Assembly (NCBI RefSeq): GCF_001949145.1
Contig: NW_019091402.1
Coordinates: forward strand, 1,756,377 to 1,811,941
Origin: Acanthaster planci
Taxonomy: Eukaryota; Echinodermata; Asteroidea; Valvatida; Acanthasteridae
Length of the DNA stretch: 55,565 nt
Direction: 5' to 3'
Positions 46,201 to 55,565 of the stretch are shown piece after piece. Each line of letters starts with the position of its first letter. Within the stretch, counting starts at the first letter, position 1. The notes below the pieces were generated by a model. That model saw only the letters and a list, made by a program, of their open reading frames with translations. It was not told the DNA's origin and made no database searches. The position numbers were made by a program, and so were the translations under genes.

Positions 46201-49200
46201 CAGAGCCCATTCTACCCAGTAATTTTGAAGTATGACAAACTGTTTAGAGACCTTTAGTCCCTAACCCTCCTCAATCCTTCACCTGTTGGAGGACTGAGGA
46301 CAGTTAGGGTTAGTCCCCAACACACAACACAGGCATTACATACACTACACACAGACATGAGTGAGAATTGTCCTGTGGCCCTAGAACAGGGTTCTGTAAC
46401 CACACACCGGGGCTGAAAAAATTCAAGAACTTTGCAAGGACTTTCCAAAGCTTAAAATTCTCCAACTCAGAGACTCAAAAAGCAAAAGAACAACCAGGAA
46501 AGATAAAGTGTCTGGTGGATAAAACATAATACAGAGGTAAATCTTCACAGAGCTGGATCCCAGAATGCCGCAGGTTATATCGTAGCATCTAAAAATCCAG
46601 AACTGTTGAGTAGCGAATCCCTGAAATCTGAAAAATCCTGAGAAATGGTATAGCAAGAGACATACTGCATCTTGGAAAGCGACATTGTTACCGGTTGTGG
46701 GGTGACTCGCTGGCGTTTCTCCTGGTGGGCAGTCTCTTCTGCCACGGCCGCCTCACTGTCGTCCTCCCCAGATTCCTCCCGCTGCCGCTTGTGGCTCAGC
46801 TCCGTCCGACTTCCTCCCGAGGTGCTGGGCTTTGGCATCTCGGCCAACTCTGAAAAAGGTGGAACGTGAACAGACCAAAATCAAAAAACCTCTTTGAGAA
46901 TTCCACCGGTATGACACATTGGGTAAGACTGTTATTCTTCCAGAAAAAGATGACCATCGGGCATAAAGACATAGTAATCAGATCGATAAAGGCATAAATA
47001 TGTGCTTGGCTGGTCTTCAGAATTTTGTCAATACCAGCTCAGGAGAATGGAAGCTGATGCCTTTTGCCTGCAGTTTGCTCTCCGGGAAAGATCGAGACAT
47101 CACCGATGCCAGAAGGGTTAGTTCTCCCTGTTGGCAGGGCAGACATATCCCCATACTGCTGTTGGGTACTAGCGCGGTGACATTCATTCATTTATTCTTA
47201 TTCATTTATCCTTATCTTTCATTTCTTAAATTTAATTAAGCTAATATTTTTTTCATGTCGACTTGTACTGCGCCATTGATCATTTTTATGGAAACGGCAC
47301 ATTATAAATTTTCAATTATTATTAAACATATAATCACAGCAAAAGAAAATATCAAGGCGAGTACATATAACTGAAGCAAACTACTGTAGTTATTTATTTT
47401 AGTGCTGAATGCTGATTGGTGATGGACATGACCGGTTTTACATAAAAACCACTGCGCAAGATGGGGTTTATTTGTACCCTCTACATCTCTCTCAGCTTGT
47501 TGGCTGGGTGGTTGGGATTCCGTCTGGTTTCCATCCAAAGACTGGATGGCTGCCTCTGCTGCGGCTTCCGTTGACTGTTCCCCCACTATATCCATCCCCG
47601 GTTCAGTCACTGGTTCTTGTGAGGGTGGTTGCAAGCGGGGTTCGGCCCGGACCTCCTGCACGTTGTCCGGTCTCTGGACCTCCTGCTGCTGCATGGGTTC
47701 CACCCGCTCCTCCTGGGGCCCCTCCGGTCGGGCGTCCAGCACCACCATGGGGTAGGGTGCGGCAGTGGGTGGAGCCTGTTGGGTAGGAGTGACAGCCTGG
47801 ATGGGGGTGGTCGATGCAATGGAGATGACGATAGGTGTCTCCACCGAAAGGGGTTCTTGGACCGCTGTTGAGGTGAATGAAATTAGAAAAGTAAAAGATG
47901 AAAAATGAGAAGGCTACATTTTGCCGTAAGGTGAAAGTCTACCCTGAATGAGAACTCTGACGCTATTCTTGCCAAGAGCATCAGGGCAAATTAACACATT
48001 AAAGCGAAACCAAAACTCGGGGAGGGGGAAAGTGCAATTGATTTGGAGAAGAATTCAAACCTTGCATTCCTACAAGAAACATCTTGTTTTCACAAGAAGC
48101 GGATGCTCCTGGATGGAGAGAAGCAAGTGGGGTAAAGAGGATTGCCTAGGGACACAACATATGACCAGCAGTTGGATTCGAACCCTTGACCCTGTGATCA
48201 CAAGAAGCAAACTTTCACCATTCCCTTGAGTGAAGTGACAACACAATCTAAAATCCAATTAAAAACAAAAAAGTTCCCATGGACCCTTGGTTTCATGATA
48301 TGTCACCTTGCTGTCTGTCGGCATCCATGACGACCGTGCTGGCTTCGCTCTGGGTCTGAGGCATGACGGTGGCCATGGGCGTAGCCGAGGCGCTCGCCAG
48401 GGCGCTGGTGACTGGGGTGACGGCGATGGGCCGGACGCTGGCCGTCATGCGCTGGCCCGAGGGCGTGGAGGATTTGGAGACGGTCGGGGCCGGGGAGGAG
48501 ATGGGCTTGATGTTGGCGGTGGGGGGAGGCTCCTCACTCCGGGTGCTGTTGGTCCAAAATCAAGGCATCATTTCTTTATCAAGAGGGCAACTCAGTGCCC
48601 AGGTACCCAACTGCCCACCCCTGAAGTCAGGAACTGGTTCCCAATTATGGAATCGAGTATTTGTAACTGACAACACTACTTTATAGAAGAATACAACATT
48701 AAACAGAAGGTTTTATCCCAAAGTATCTGGTAAAATCCTGTTAAACTTTGGAAAACCTCGAAGTAAACCTCAAGTTACCTCTCGCGTAATTCTGCATTAT
48801 TCCATTAAAGTGACTTCTCAGAACAAGGAAAAGAAAAATCTTATTGGGCATTTATGAAACAATTTCAAAAATTAAAACCGGACTTTAAATCTGGTTTTTG
48901 TTTCACAATTTATTCTCCTGAATTAACCACTCAGCGGCTACAATGCATTTCCATTTTATGACCCAAATGAAACACCAACTGTTAATTTGTGAAGCCAAAT
49001 ATGGGAGAAGTCTCATAAGAGTTTCAACACTGAAAAGTTTGAAAAATTACTCCAGAGGTGCAGAGTGGAGGAAAAAAAGAAGACAGCCCCGGATCAGATC
49101 GTAACAGACAGAACGCAATCTTGAGGCTTAGATTTTGAAAGAGAGGGAACTTGTTGGTACCTGGGTCGTTCGGCTCCCATGGGCTGCTGGGGGGCCAGAT

Positions 49201-52200
49201 GCTTGATCTGCAGTAGCTTCTGCTGTTCCTCAACCTGCTTTTCTAATTCCTGGACCTATGAGCAAATCGATGCAATTAAAACTGTAAAGGCGCTTTCTCG
49301 TTCTGGTCGTTGTTGGTTGTTTTGTTGTAGTAGTAATAGTACCGTTAGTAGTGGTGATGGTGGTATGGGCCCCAAGCTGGACCAAGAGAGGGCGCAATTT
49401 TCTTAGCAACAGGGGCTTCTTTGGTAGCAACCTAGCTTTGCTGGTTCACAAACAACTATGAGATGCATGCGTTACAAGGGAGTCGCTACCAACAAGACGA
49501 ACTCTCCTGACCAGCATGGCTTTTTTCAACTGGTGAGGGGGTGCTTCTGCTCAAGGCAGATAATATCAGAGCATTTATAAGGTGCAGAGTATCTAATGGT
49601 GTCTGCCTTTCAAAGGCAACAATAAATAAATGTACATGTGCAAACATGTACGTGACATGTGGTTTAAGTCTGTAACTTCTTAACATGGGGTCTGAGGTTC
49701 ACATCCTGTTTGCATACACAGGCTGTCCCAGAATTATTGCCACCCAACAAAATGCTCCAATTTATGATTTCATTTGGCCATGAAAATAACTGACATTAAG
49801 TTTTGGAAACTTGGTTTAAGCCAAACTAAAGAGGTTGCATTTTTGTACTTCTGGCGAAGTGCAAACCAAAACAAAAATAATAAATTGCTTTGGTTGTAAA
49901 GAAGGAAGCATTTCTAAGTCAACCAACCTAAAACCATACAAATATATGAGCTCTCAATAACACGCACTGATCCTAAACAATCAAAACAGACCCAAACCAC
50001 AGTGGAAGTTTAAGAGGGAAAAGAAAAGCAGATAGGCGAGAGAACTGTTTTGCATCTTCCCAATTGACGTAGTTGATAACCATGTGTCTCACTTCACTCA
50101 AACTACAAAAACACCACCTCTTGCCAGATCGAGAGTATTTTGAGTAAGCAGTGTAGTAAACTCGTTTTTTTGGTGATCTCTGAGAAAGCCAAAAGTATGG
50201 TGCTGTAGCCTTTTGAAAAAAAATGTGCCCACTGCAGATATTTTCATAGTAAAGAAATATTACATAAGGCAATTTGGTTTCTGACAATTCTGGGACAACG
50301 TGTAGTGTAATTGGGCTAGCAGAATTTAGAAGCCATTACTGGGGATGGTGCCATGCTCATGGGCAAGCAGTCCGGGCGTTGCCCGCCCCCTCGACCAAAA
50401 GCATGCTGTATAGAATGCATCTCAAATGACATTTCAAATGAGGGATACGGCAGAAGAAAGGGGGAACAAATAAACTTGGGCTGATTCAAAGCAACAATGC
50501 GTTACCCTGGCTTGAAGTTGGACCTTCTGCTGTTGTTGTTTCTGCTGTTCTTCTTTTTGGATCGTTTGAAGTTTCTCCTGATTGGGTTCCAAAACAAAGA
50601 AGGTTGGTCAAAAAAGTTACCTAGAAGGTTCATGGTTAACACCGAGTGGTGACAAATATTGGAAACTGTTGGGTTATGTGAGGATGCAGCCTTCCCGCTA
50701 TGAGTGTGAGGGGCCTGTATTAACCCCTTTGCTGCGGAGGACTGCTGCTACCGCACCGCTGCGTGAGGATTAGTGCATAACACGCATACTGTCTATTCAT
50801 CACGCAGCTGCGGTTTCAATGTGGGCCTGCTGCTGGACAAAGCCCTCCATTCAGGGCATGCCACAGCCCAGCAGTCGCGGTCAAAATAATCCCGCCGTGA
50901 AGGGGTTAAACCATAACAGGTCTTAACTTCCAAAGCGTACAATCAGTACGACTGGCACAACAGAAGTGATTCACAAACAAGGTGAACGGTCGCTGGAGAG
51001 CTTGAATCAAAAGACGCACACGCTGCTTTGTGGGAAAAGGTTTACAATGCACAACTCTGTTTCATTATGATCACGCAGGGCCCAAAATTATCCAACCTTG
51101 TCCACACTTTTATAACCGTGTCTTCCAACTTCCCCTTATTGTCACTACATAGAATGCCAAGATCAATTAAAGTCTTTTTAGTTTCTGAACGCGCTCGATC
51201 CAACTCTTTGAAGGCTGCCGACATCAAACCGTGGCAGCCGGTAAAGCTTTGACTCACGAGCCAGACATAGCAGGGTTCCTAACGAAATATGAATACCAAA
51301 TCCCAGGACTTTTCCAGAACTCAAATATTACAGCTTCCGTGACATTTAATGCCAATTTGTAAAGAACAGTGGTTTAGTTTTATGAACCGGAAGACTGCCA
51401 TAGCTACTGCTCAAGCCTAACATCCTTCTGTTATCTCATTAAAAGCGGTCCATCAAACAGAACCCCTGCACTGTCTTGATTTCCACGACTTTTTTCCGTG
51501 ACTTTTCAGGATTTCTCCTCTAGACTCACCTGGTTTTCCTTGGCCTGCTTGAGGTCCTTCTCCAGCTGTTCCACTTTCTCCTGCAGCTGTTTCTTGTCGG
51601 CCTCCATCTGCCCCTCGCTCTGGGTCTGCAGGGACTCCAAGGCCGACAGCTCCCCCCTCAGCTCATCCAATGTGGATTGCAGCTTGGTCTTCTCCTCGTT
51701 TGCCTTGTTGCGTTCGGCTGACGAGGAACAAAATTGGTCTGAAAGCTCACCGACTGGCACTTTCAAGCAAGTTCAATCAAAATGTGGATAGCCATAATTC
51801 CCTAAACTACAATGTATAACGTGATCAAAGTCAACTGCATAATGAACCGAACAATTTGCTGTTTAAATGTTATGTAATTTATGTTTTTATTTTAAACTTT
51901 TTGATGTTATTGCAAGGTTTGCTGTTTTAACTTAAATGTTTACAATGGTTCATTTAATTTTTTCTCTTATAATAATATGTGTTTGAGCTGTTTCAATTAA
52001 TTTTTAAATAATCCAACCATCTGATCTCAACTCACTGTTGACTTGGGCCAGTTTCTGCCTCAATCCCTGCACCAGCTTTTTTGACTTCTCTTCCCGCTCG
52101 TCTCTCTCGGTGAGTTGCGCCTGAAGAAGAAATGCCCAGCAAGGAGAGGGGCATGAGAGATTTTTCACAGTGGTGGTTGTGTCTGATTTGTCAAGGACTT

Positions 52201-55180
52201 TCATACATGATAACACGTTTCTGTTATGGACTGTCATTTGGGACTTGGTTTTCAACTTTTGTTTAAATCAACTGAATTTGCTACCGAGTCAAACCAAAAA
52301 ACAAGTCTCGGAGGCAACTGTGTTTCCCCCGTGACTTTGTTTTCATGAGAATGGACATCACTTGGGTGAAAAACTCGAGGGTTTCTATTACTTTACTTTG
52401 GGCGAGAAGCTTAACCCCTTCGCGCCAGGATTCTATTGACTGTGACTGCTAGGCTGTGGTATGCCCTGAATGGAGGGCTTTGTCCATCAGCAGGCCCCAT
52501 TGAACCAGCAGCTGCATGGTGAATAGACTGTATGTGTGGTATGCACTAATCCTCACACAAAGCCACGGCTCTTGCCGTCTCCCGGAGCGAAGGGGTTGAA
52601 AATCTTTCAAACTCAAAATGTGGCATCAGCAAAGTGAAACTAAATAGCAAGAGTCCTGAATCTGTGCATAACTGCTAGAAAAATTGACATTTACAATCAA
52701 GAAATTGCAAAGGAATCAATTTATAATAAAATAAATGCAATACCTTTGTTTTCTCTTCAGCCTCTTTCACAGACTTGTTTTCCTGTAGAAAAAAAAACGA
52801 AAAAAAAAATCAGGGTAGTGTCAGCTTACATTGTTGGTTCTTCCTGAAACAATGCCACACTGTTGCTCTTAAATATGCGAATTCATGTCAGCATAAAACA
52901 GCAAAGAAAATTCCCTCAAAATGGTGAAATGAAAATTGAAAAAGGGATATTGTGGCATGCAAAGGACTGGATTGGAGAAAGATTTATATTGTATGCACCC
53001 TTTAAACGTGGCAAATTTACAAGCTTCAGGGGAATATATGATGCAGTGGAAACAACTACATGTTGTATGAGCCCAAACATGTAACAGGTTCAGGCCTGTA
53101 GGCCTAAACGTGTAACACATTTAGGCCAGTAGTTCTTGTCTCAAAATCAGGTCGAGACTTCAAGGTAATCAGCTAGGCTCACTTCCGTCAGCTTGGCCAC
53201 CGTTTCCTCCAGTTCCTTGATCTTAGCGTCCTTCTCGGCAATGGGCTGGCCTTGCTGTTCCTTCTCGGCATCCACCTTGGCCTGCAGCTCCTCGTACTGT
53301 GACTTGTAGCGACGGCCAATCTTCTTGACCTGAAATTGCAGACCACGGTCACAACAACAGTTCCAAGTTGTCATAAGAAAAGTAGCAAAATATCACAAGA
53401 ACAGTCACAGGATGCCACAAGAACAGTTGCAAGGTGTCACAAGAGAACGTGCAAGGTGTCACAGGAGCAGTTGTAAGACATCACAAGAACACTGCAGTTG
53501 CATGTTGTCATAAGAACAGTCACAAGATGTCACAAGAACAGTTGCAAGGTGTCACAAAAGTGGTTGCAAGATGCCACAGGAACCGTTGCAAGATGTCACA
53601 AGAACTGCAACTGGACCCATTCTGTGAAAACCTCTAGCTTACGAGTGCCTTGCAATCAATTAGGCTACATGTACATCTCTTTGAATGAATTTAAGCCTCA
53701 TTCGAAAACAAAGCTTGGCCACAAAACTTGACTAAAACTATCCCCTAAAGAGTGTCATAAAAGCATGAAATCTGCAGACAAATTATGTCTCCATCAGAAT
53801 AAAAAACCGAGCCTTATCTTTGACACCCGATTTTGTTCTGGATTTGAGGTAGAGGTATGAATCTACGATAACTTGGATCACCGGAGAAAGTCTTTACTAC
53901 TTCCTACCTGTTGAATGGTATTCTTCTTATCGTTGATGTCATTCTCCTTGGCCGTGTTGTCCATTTTCAGTGTGTTAATCTCCTCACTACGTCAGGTTTT
54001 ACGAAAAGAACGTCGTAAGAGAACCATTCCCTTCAGAGTTTTTTTAATTACTTGATGCTAGAGTTGAAATTTTGAGCGTGACTGATGACGGGCTTCAGAA
54101 TGCTTTGTGTTTGAGTGTTTAAGGACGACTAAAACTTCAAGAAAGCATGTGCAAGGTATTTATGGTGAAGTTCAAAGGTACGCCTTTTTGAGGGAAATAC
54201 TTAATGGTTCCTTACAATATGTACTCCGAGGTGAAGCTAGGTACTGAGGACAAAAGAAAACCAAATGCAATAGACCCTATTCACGGGGAAGCCATTTTTA
54301 ATCTTGTTCCCTGAATCTATCACATTCAATGTAATCTGTTCACTGGGGTGTTGCCAGACTATTAGGGATTCCTAGCCTCACTTTCAGTTCTTTTCAACAT
54401 GGCTTTAGATTTATCACAAATTTTCAATTAATCTAAACATAAATTGGCATTAACTTTAAATGAACTCGTATTCCAATTATCTTCTGGTCTCAAAAGGAAA
54501 ACTTACCCTCAATTGCCATTCAAGATGGCCGACACATGAAAACAGTCCATTAACGTTATGGAGAATGAATACACACATACAGAAATCTGTCAATAATTCC
54601 AAGTTCAGATGCTCTACACTTACTTCAGTTTGCTCTGCTCCAGTTTCATTTCAGACCTGGCAAAGACAAAAACTCAAGGATGAAAAATTTATCAAAATAT
54701 CCAAATCATGTATGCCAACAAATAAAACAAATAAAAAGGCCCTTGCAGCAACTCCGGAATGAAAAAGTTACCGTTTTCTCTTTCTTTTTTTATTTAATCA
54801 CTTTTTGTATACAATTTCGGAATTATCTTTAAAATATCAAAAAGCTTGAAGACAAGATCACATTTACACAACAATGGCATGCCCAAGCTGACAAATGATT
54901 GATGTTTGAATATAAAATTTCCATTCTAGTTGCGAACAGCCAATGCAAAGTGTAGTTTTTAATTGGTATAAGTCATGTGCCTAAGTGTGAAGTTTATGTG
55001 TAAGAAATGGCAAAACTTCAGAAACCAGGGAAGAGTTCCAGATTTTAACTGAAAATATGGCACACTATTAAGTAATGATGAGTAGATGAATATGTACAGC
55101 AAATTTGTCTTTTAATGAACGACTTTGGCAAAACTTACTGCATGTTGGCCAAGTCAGTTGTCAACTTGCTAATCTCATTC
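37212..55180 (-). CDS. TPR: Nucleoprotein TPR (nuclear pore basket), C-terminal part, 23 coding exons
   Basis: Exons in transcript order: 55139-55180, 54624-54656, 53908-53986, 53183-53329, 52744-52782, 52036-52120, 51530-51717, 50506-50577, 49161-49255, 48307-48545, 47478-47864, 46692-46849, 45500-45880, 44661-44801, 43828-43978, 42878-43068, 41695-41855, 40877-40974, 40009-40104, 39594-39843, 38825-38916, 38165-38323, 37212-37264. They total 3,337 nt, about 1,111 codons, in one continuous frame. Identity rests on blocks shared with vertebrate [57 protein letters not shown] and the RG-rich C-terminus. TPR forms the filaments of the nuclear basket and acts in mRNA export and checkpoint-protein tethering. 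The long N-terminal coiled coil lies beyond the right edge, so the gene is partial here. Small in-frame exons could have been missed. Confidence 0.93.
37630..37690 (+). repeat. Short interspersed repeat, copy 1 (TPR last intron)
   Basis: TTGGAAAACCTCGAGGTAAA with CCTCCAGTCACCTC matches 48745-48790 (TTGGAAAACCTCGAAGTAAA, CCTCAAGTTACCTC) in the same orientation, about 85% over some 40 bp. A fragment of an unknown repeat. Confidence 0.55.
37731..38099. mobile_element. Palindromic MITE, copy 2 (TPR last intron)
   Basis: Same family as 34148-34514. The left end AATAAGCCTTTTGTGAGTTA is mirrored by TAACTCGTAAATGGCTTATT at the right end. Its centre (CAGTCCATTCCAGAGATGGT) is in the opposite orientation to copy 1. 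Confidence 0.8.
41400..41560 (-). mobile_element. tRNA-derived SINE fragment
   Basis: On the minus strand a B-box-like GGGTTCAATTCCCAG lies at about 41506-41520. It is followed by a body with GGATTTTACCCAGAATAT and GGGTTTTCCTCCCACCTC. The A box is degraded. It lies in the TPR intron between exons 41695-41855 and 40877-40974. Confidence 0.5.
42190..42877. repeat. Degenerate tandem repeat of 133 bp filling a TPR intron up to the splice donor
   Basis: TTGGCTG/TTGGCTAC cores occur at 42527, 42660 and 42793, exactly 133 bp apart, with GATGAGGACATTATCAGGAC and GAGGGACATCTCAC in each unit. More diverged units continue to about 42190. The array ends at the donor of exon 42878-43068 and seems to include copies of that boundary. 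Confidence 0.85.
42878..45880 (-). other. TPR: TPR acidic tail with SUMO-interaction-like motifs
   Basis: Four exons encode runs of Asp and Glu, e.g. [20 protein letters not shown] and [28 protein letters not shown] (end of 45500-45880 plus the next exon) corresponds to the vertebrate DDVIVIDSDD block. It has the form of a SUMO-interacting motif, a hydrophobic core flanked by acids. A second candidate, EVVEISEDDE, spans the junction of 43828-43978 and 42878-43068. Confidence 0.8.
44890..45310. repeat. Degenerate duplicated segment in a TPR intron
   Basis: Segments CTTTCAAAGTACTCGACTGT plus AACACG (about 45115) and CCTTTGAAGTGCTCGACTGA plus AACACG (about 45249) are diverged copies, each followed by CCCCCTA or CCCCTAATAAAC-like sequence. 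AGTACTT motifs recur from about 44897. Confidence 0.55.
48060..48235 (-). mobile_element. tRNA-derived SINE fragment
   Basis: On the minus strand a perfect B box GGTTCGAATCC lies at about 48174-48184. It is followed by TGTGTCCCTAGGCAATCCTC and a CTTGC-TCTCTCCATCCAGG block, a body type I associate with invertebrate SINEs. It lies in a TPR intron. Confidence 0.5.
48745..48790 (+). repeat. Short interspersed repeat, copy 2
   Basis: Second copy of the segment at 37630-37690, in the intron between TPR exons 49161-49255 and 48307-48545. Confidence 0.55.
49363..49559 (-). repeat. Dispersed 200-bp repeat, copy 2
   Basis: The reverse complement begins CTGCCTTGAGCAGAAGCACC and ends GCGCCCTCTCTTGGTCCAGC. 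It matches 20982-21181 nearly throughout. It lies in the TPR intron upstream of exon 49161-49255 and contains a CTCF-like AGAGAGGGCGC. Confidence 0.8.
50724..50905 (+). mobile_element. piggyBac-type MITE, copy 1, flanked by TTAA
   Basis: The element runs from CCCCTTTGC to GTGAAGGGG and is flanked on both sides by TTAA (50720-50723 and 50906-50909), the piggyBac target site. It is 182 bp with no ORF. It lies in the TPR intron between exons 51530-51717 and 50506-50577. Confidence 0.8.
51300..51510. repeat. Dispersed repeat, copy 2 (partner at 4208-4400)
   Basis: Shares TTCCAGAACT, CATTTAATGCCA, GGAAGACTGCCATAGC and CTTGATTTCCA with the left-end copy. It ends just beside the donor of exon 51530-51717. 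Confidence 0.7.
52415..52595 (-). mobile_element. piggyBac-type MITE, copy 2, inverted relative to copy 1
   Basis: CCCCTTCGC to GCGAAGGGG, flanked by TTAA (52411-52414) and TTGA (52596-52599, one base decayed). The reverse complement of copy 1 aligns with it throughout, including ATGCCCTGAATGGAGGGCTT and ATGCACTAATCCTCAC. Confidence 0.8.
53349..53617. repeat. 22-bp minisatellite next to a TPR splice acceptor
   Basis: TCACAAGA-type cores occur at 53349, 53371, 53393, 53415, 53437, 53459, 53481, 53508, 53530, 53552, 53574 and 53596, i.e. 12 units of 22 bp with one 5-bp insertion. A typical unit is GTCACAAGAACAGTTGCAAG plus two bases. The first unit is only about 20 bp from the acceptor at 53330. 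Confidence 0.92.
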
Positions 55181-55351
55181 CTGGGAAGATACAAACGTCA
55201 ACTGTAAATATATATTCTAAATTTAACACAAAAACGGAAGAACATGCCCATCATAACAAGAAATAAATTGGTCAAAATGAATCAGGAAGTGTCCCTTTCC
55301 AATCCCAATAACAAATCAATATGACCCATTGTTTTCTTCGAGCAGTTTCCA

Positions 55352-55550
55352 CCTCAAGCAGAAACTCCACCGCAATGGTTGAAAAGAGCTGTATTGGTCG
55401 AGAGTATTTATTAGGTTGGAAGCAACGCGACCGCGACACATGCATTTCCTCCTTGTTCGTGAACCAGCCAAGTTTAGTTCTGACCACAGAGAGCCTCTGT
55501 TGCGAAGAAAAAAAGTGCCCTCTCTTGGTCCAGCTTGAGGCCCATACAAG
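55352..55550 (+). repeat. Dispersed 200-bp repeat, copy 3
   Basis: CCTCAAGCAGAAACTCCACC, GGTTGAAAAGAGC, GAGCCTCTGTTGCGAAGAAA, then CCCTCTCTTGGTCCAGCTTG and GGCCCATAC match copies 1 and 2. It is the most diverged copy. It lies in the TPR intron that runs off the right edge; no exon was found between 55181 and the end. Confidence 0.7.
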
Positions 55551-55565
55551 TCAACGGACAGATTT

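Larger units (their letters stand above)
46692..49255 (-). other. TPR: TPR Pro/Thr/Ser-rich linker and nuclear-localisation region
   Basis: The rod ends in the exon at 49161-49255. A low-complexity S/T/P/Q region follows, including PPPTANIKP, which is strongly conserved in TPR. The exon at 46692-46849 has two basic clusters, HKRQREE and EKRQRVTP, about 25 residues apart. They align with the nuclear-localisation segment of vertebrate TPR (PKRTREE ... PKKLKSVTP). Confidence 0.8.
50506..55180 (-). other. TPR: TPR coiled-coil end (exons 55139-55180 to 50506-50577)
   Basis: Eight small exons encode heptad-rich, Glu/Lys/Gln-rich sequence such as [34 protein letters not shown] and [19 protein letters not shown]. 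One exon (52744-52782) codes only 13 residues. This corresponds to the end of the TPR rod that dimerises and forms basket filaments. Confidence 0.85.

Noticed and set aside
53349-53617. Regular direct repeats as a CRISPR array
   Set aside because: Units are contiguous with no unique spacers and the context is a eukaryotic intron. It is a minisatellite. The same holds for 931-1270.

Overview
The window is nuclear DNA from an animal, not a prokaryote. Genes are split by phase-consistent GT-AG introns (one GC-AG), intergenic DNA is AT-rich, short inverted-repeat transposons and tRNA-derived repeats are common, and the proteins are typically metazoan. The octamer TACATGTA is strongly over-represented and there are single-exon rhodopsin-type GPCRs plus CYP2-clan P450s. 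This suggests a marine invertebrate deuterostome such as an echinoderm, hemichordate or lancelet, but the sequence alone does not settle which.

Layout, left to right. 1-7.8 kb: mostly non-coding, with a tRNA-like sequence (777-848), a 41-bp minisatellite, a probable terminal exon of an unrecognised gene (1682-1846, minus) and repeats. 7.85-8.84 kb: an intronless orphan class A GPCR (plus). 9-14.9 kb: non-coding, holding several palindromic MITE-like elements. 15.0-19.2 kb: a complete four-exon CYP2-clan cytochrome P450 (minus, 509 aa). 20.6-21.0 kb: a 389-base assembly gap beside a dispersed repeat. 22.86-23.95 kb: a second intronless GPCR, of peptide-receptor type (plus). 27.2-30.3 kb: a complete five-exon NME6-like nucleoside diphosphate kinase (minus, 184 aa). 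31.3-35.6 kb: a second four-exon CYP2-clan P450 (minus, 500 aa). 37.2 kb to the right edge: the last 23 coding exons of the nuclear-basket nucleoporin TPR (minus, about 1,111 residues up to the stop); its 5' part lies beyond the window.

I rebuilt the multi-exon genes by hand from splice sites and frame continuity. In every case the exon lengths sum to a whole number of codons. The two P450s are not adjacent (NME6 and a GPCR lie between them), but they share two intron positions and phases, so they belong to the same ancestral family. No operon-like or defence-type system is visible. The most interesting structural signals are a pair of inverted piggyBac-type MITEs flanking two TPR coiled-coil exons, a TPR intron filled by a tandem repeat that seems to include the neighbouring exon boundary, a 22-bp minisatellite abutting a TPR 3' splice site, recurrent CTCF-like motifs near gene starts, and a three-copy dispersed repeat of about 200 bp.
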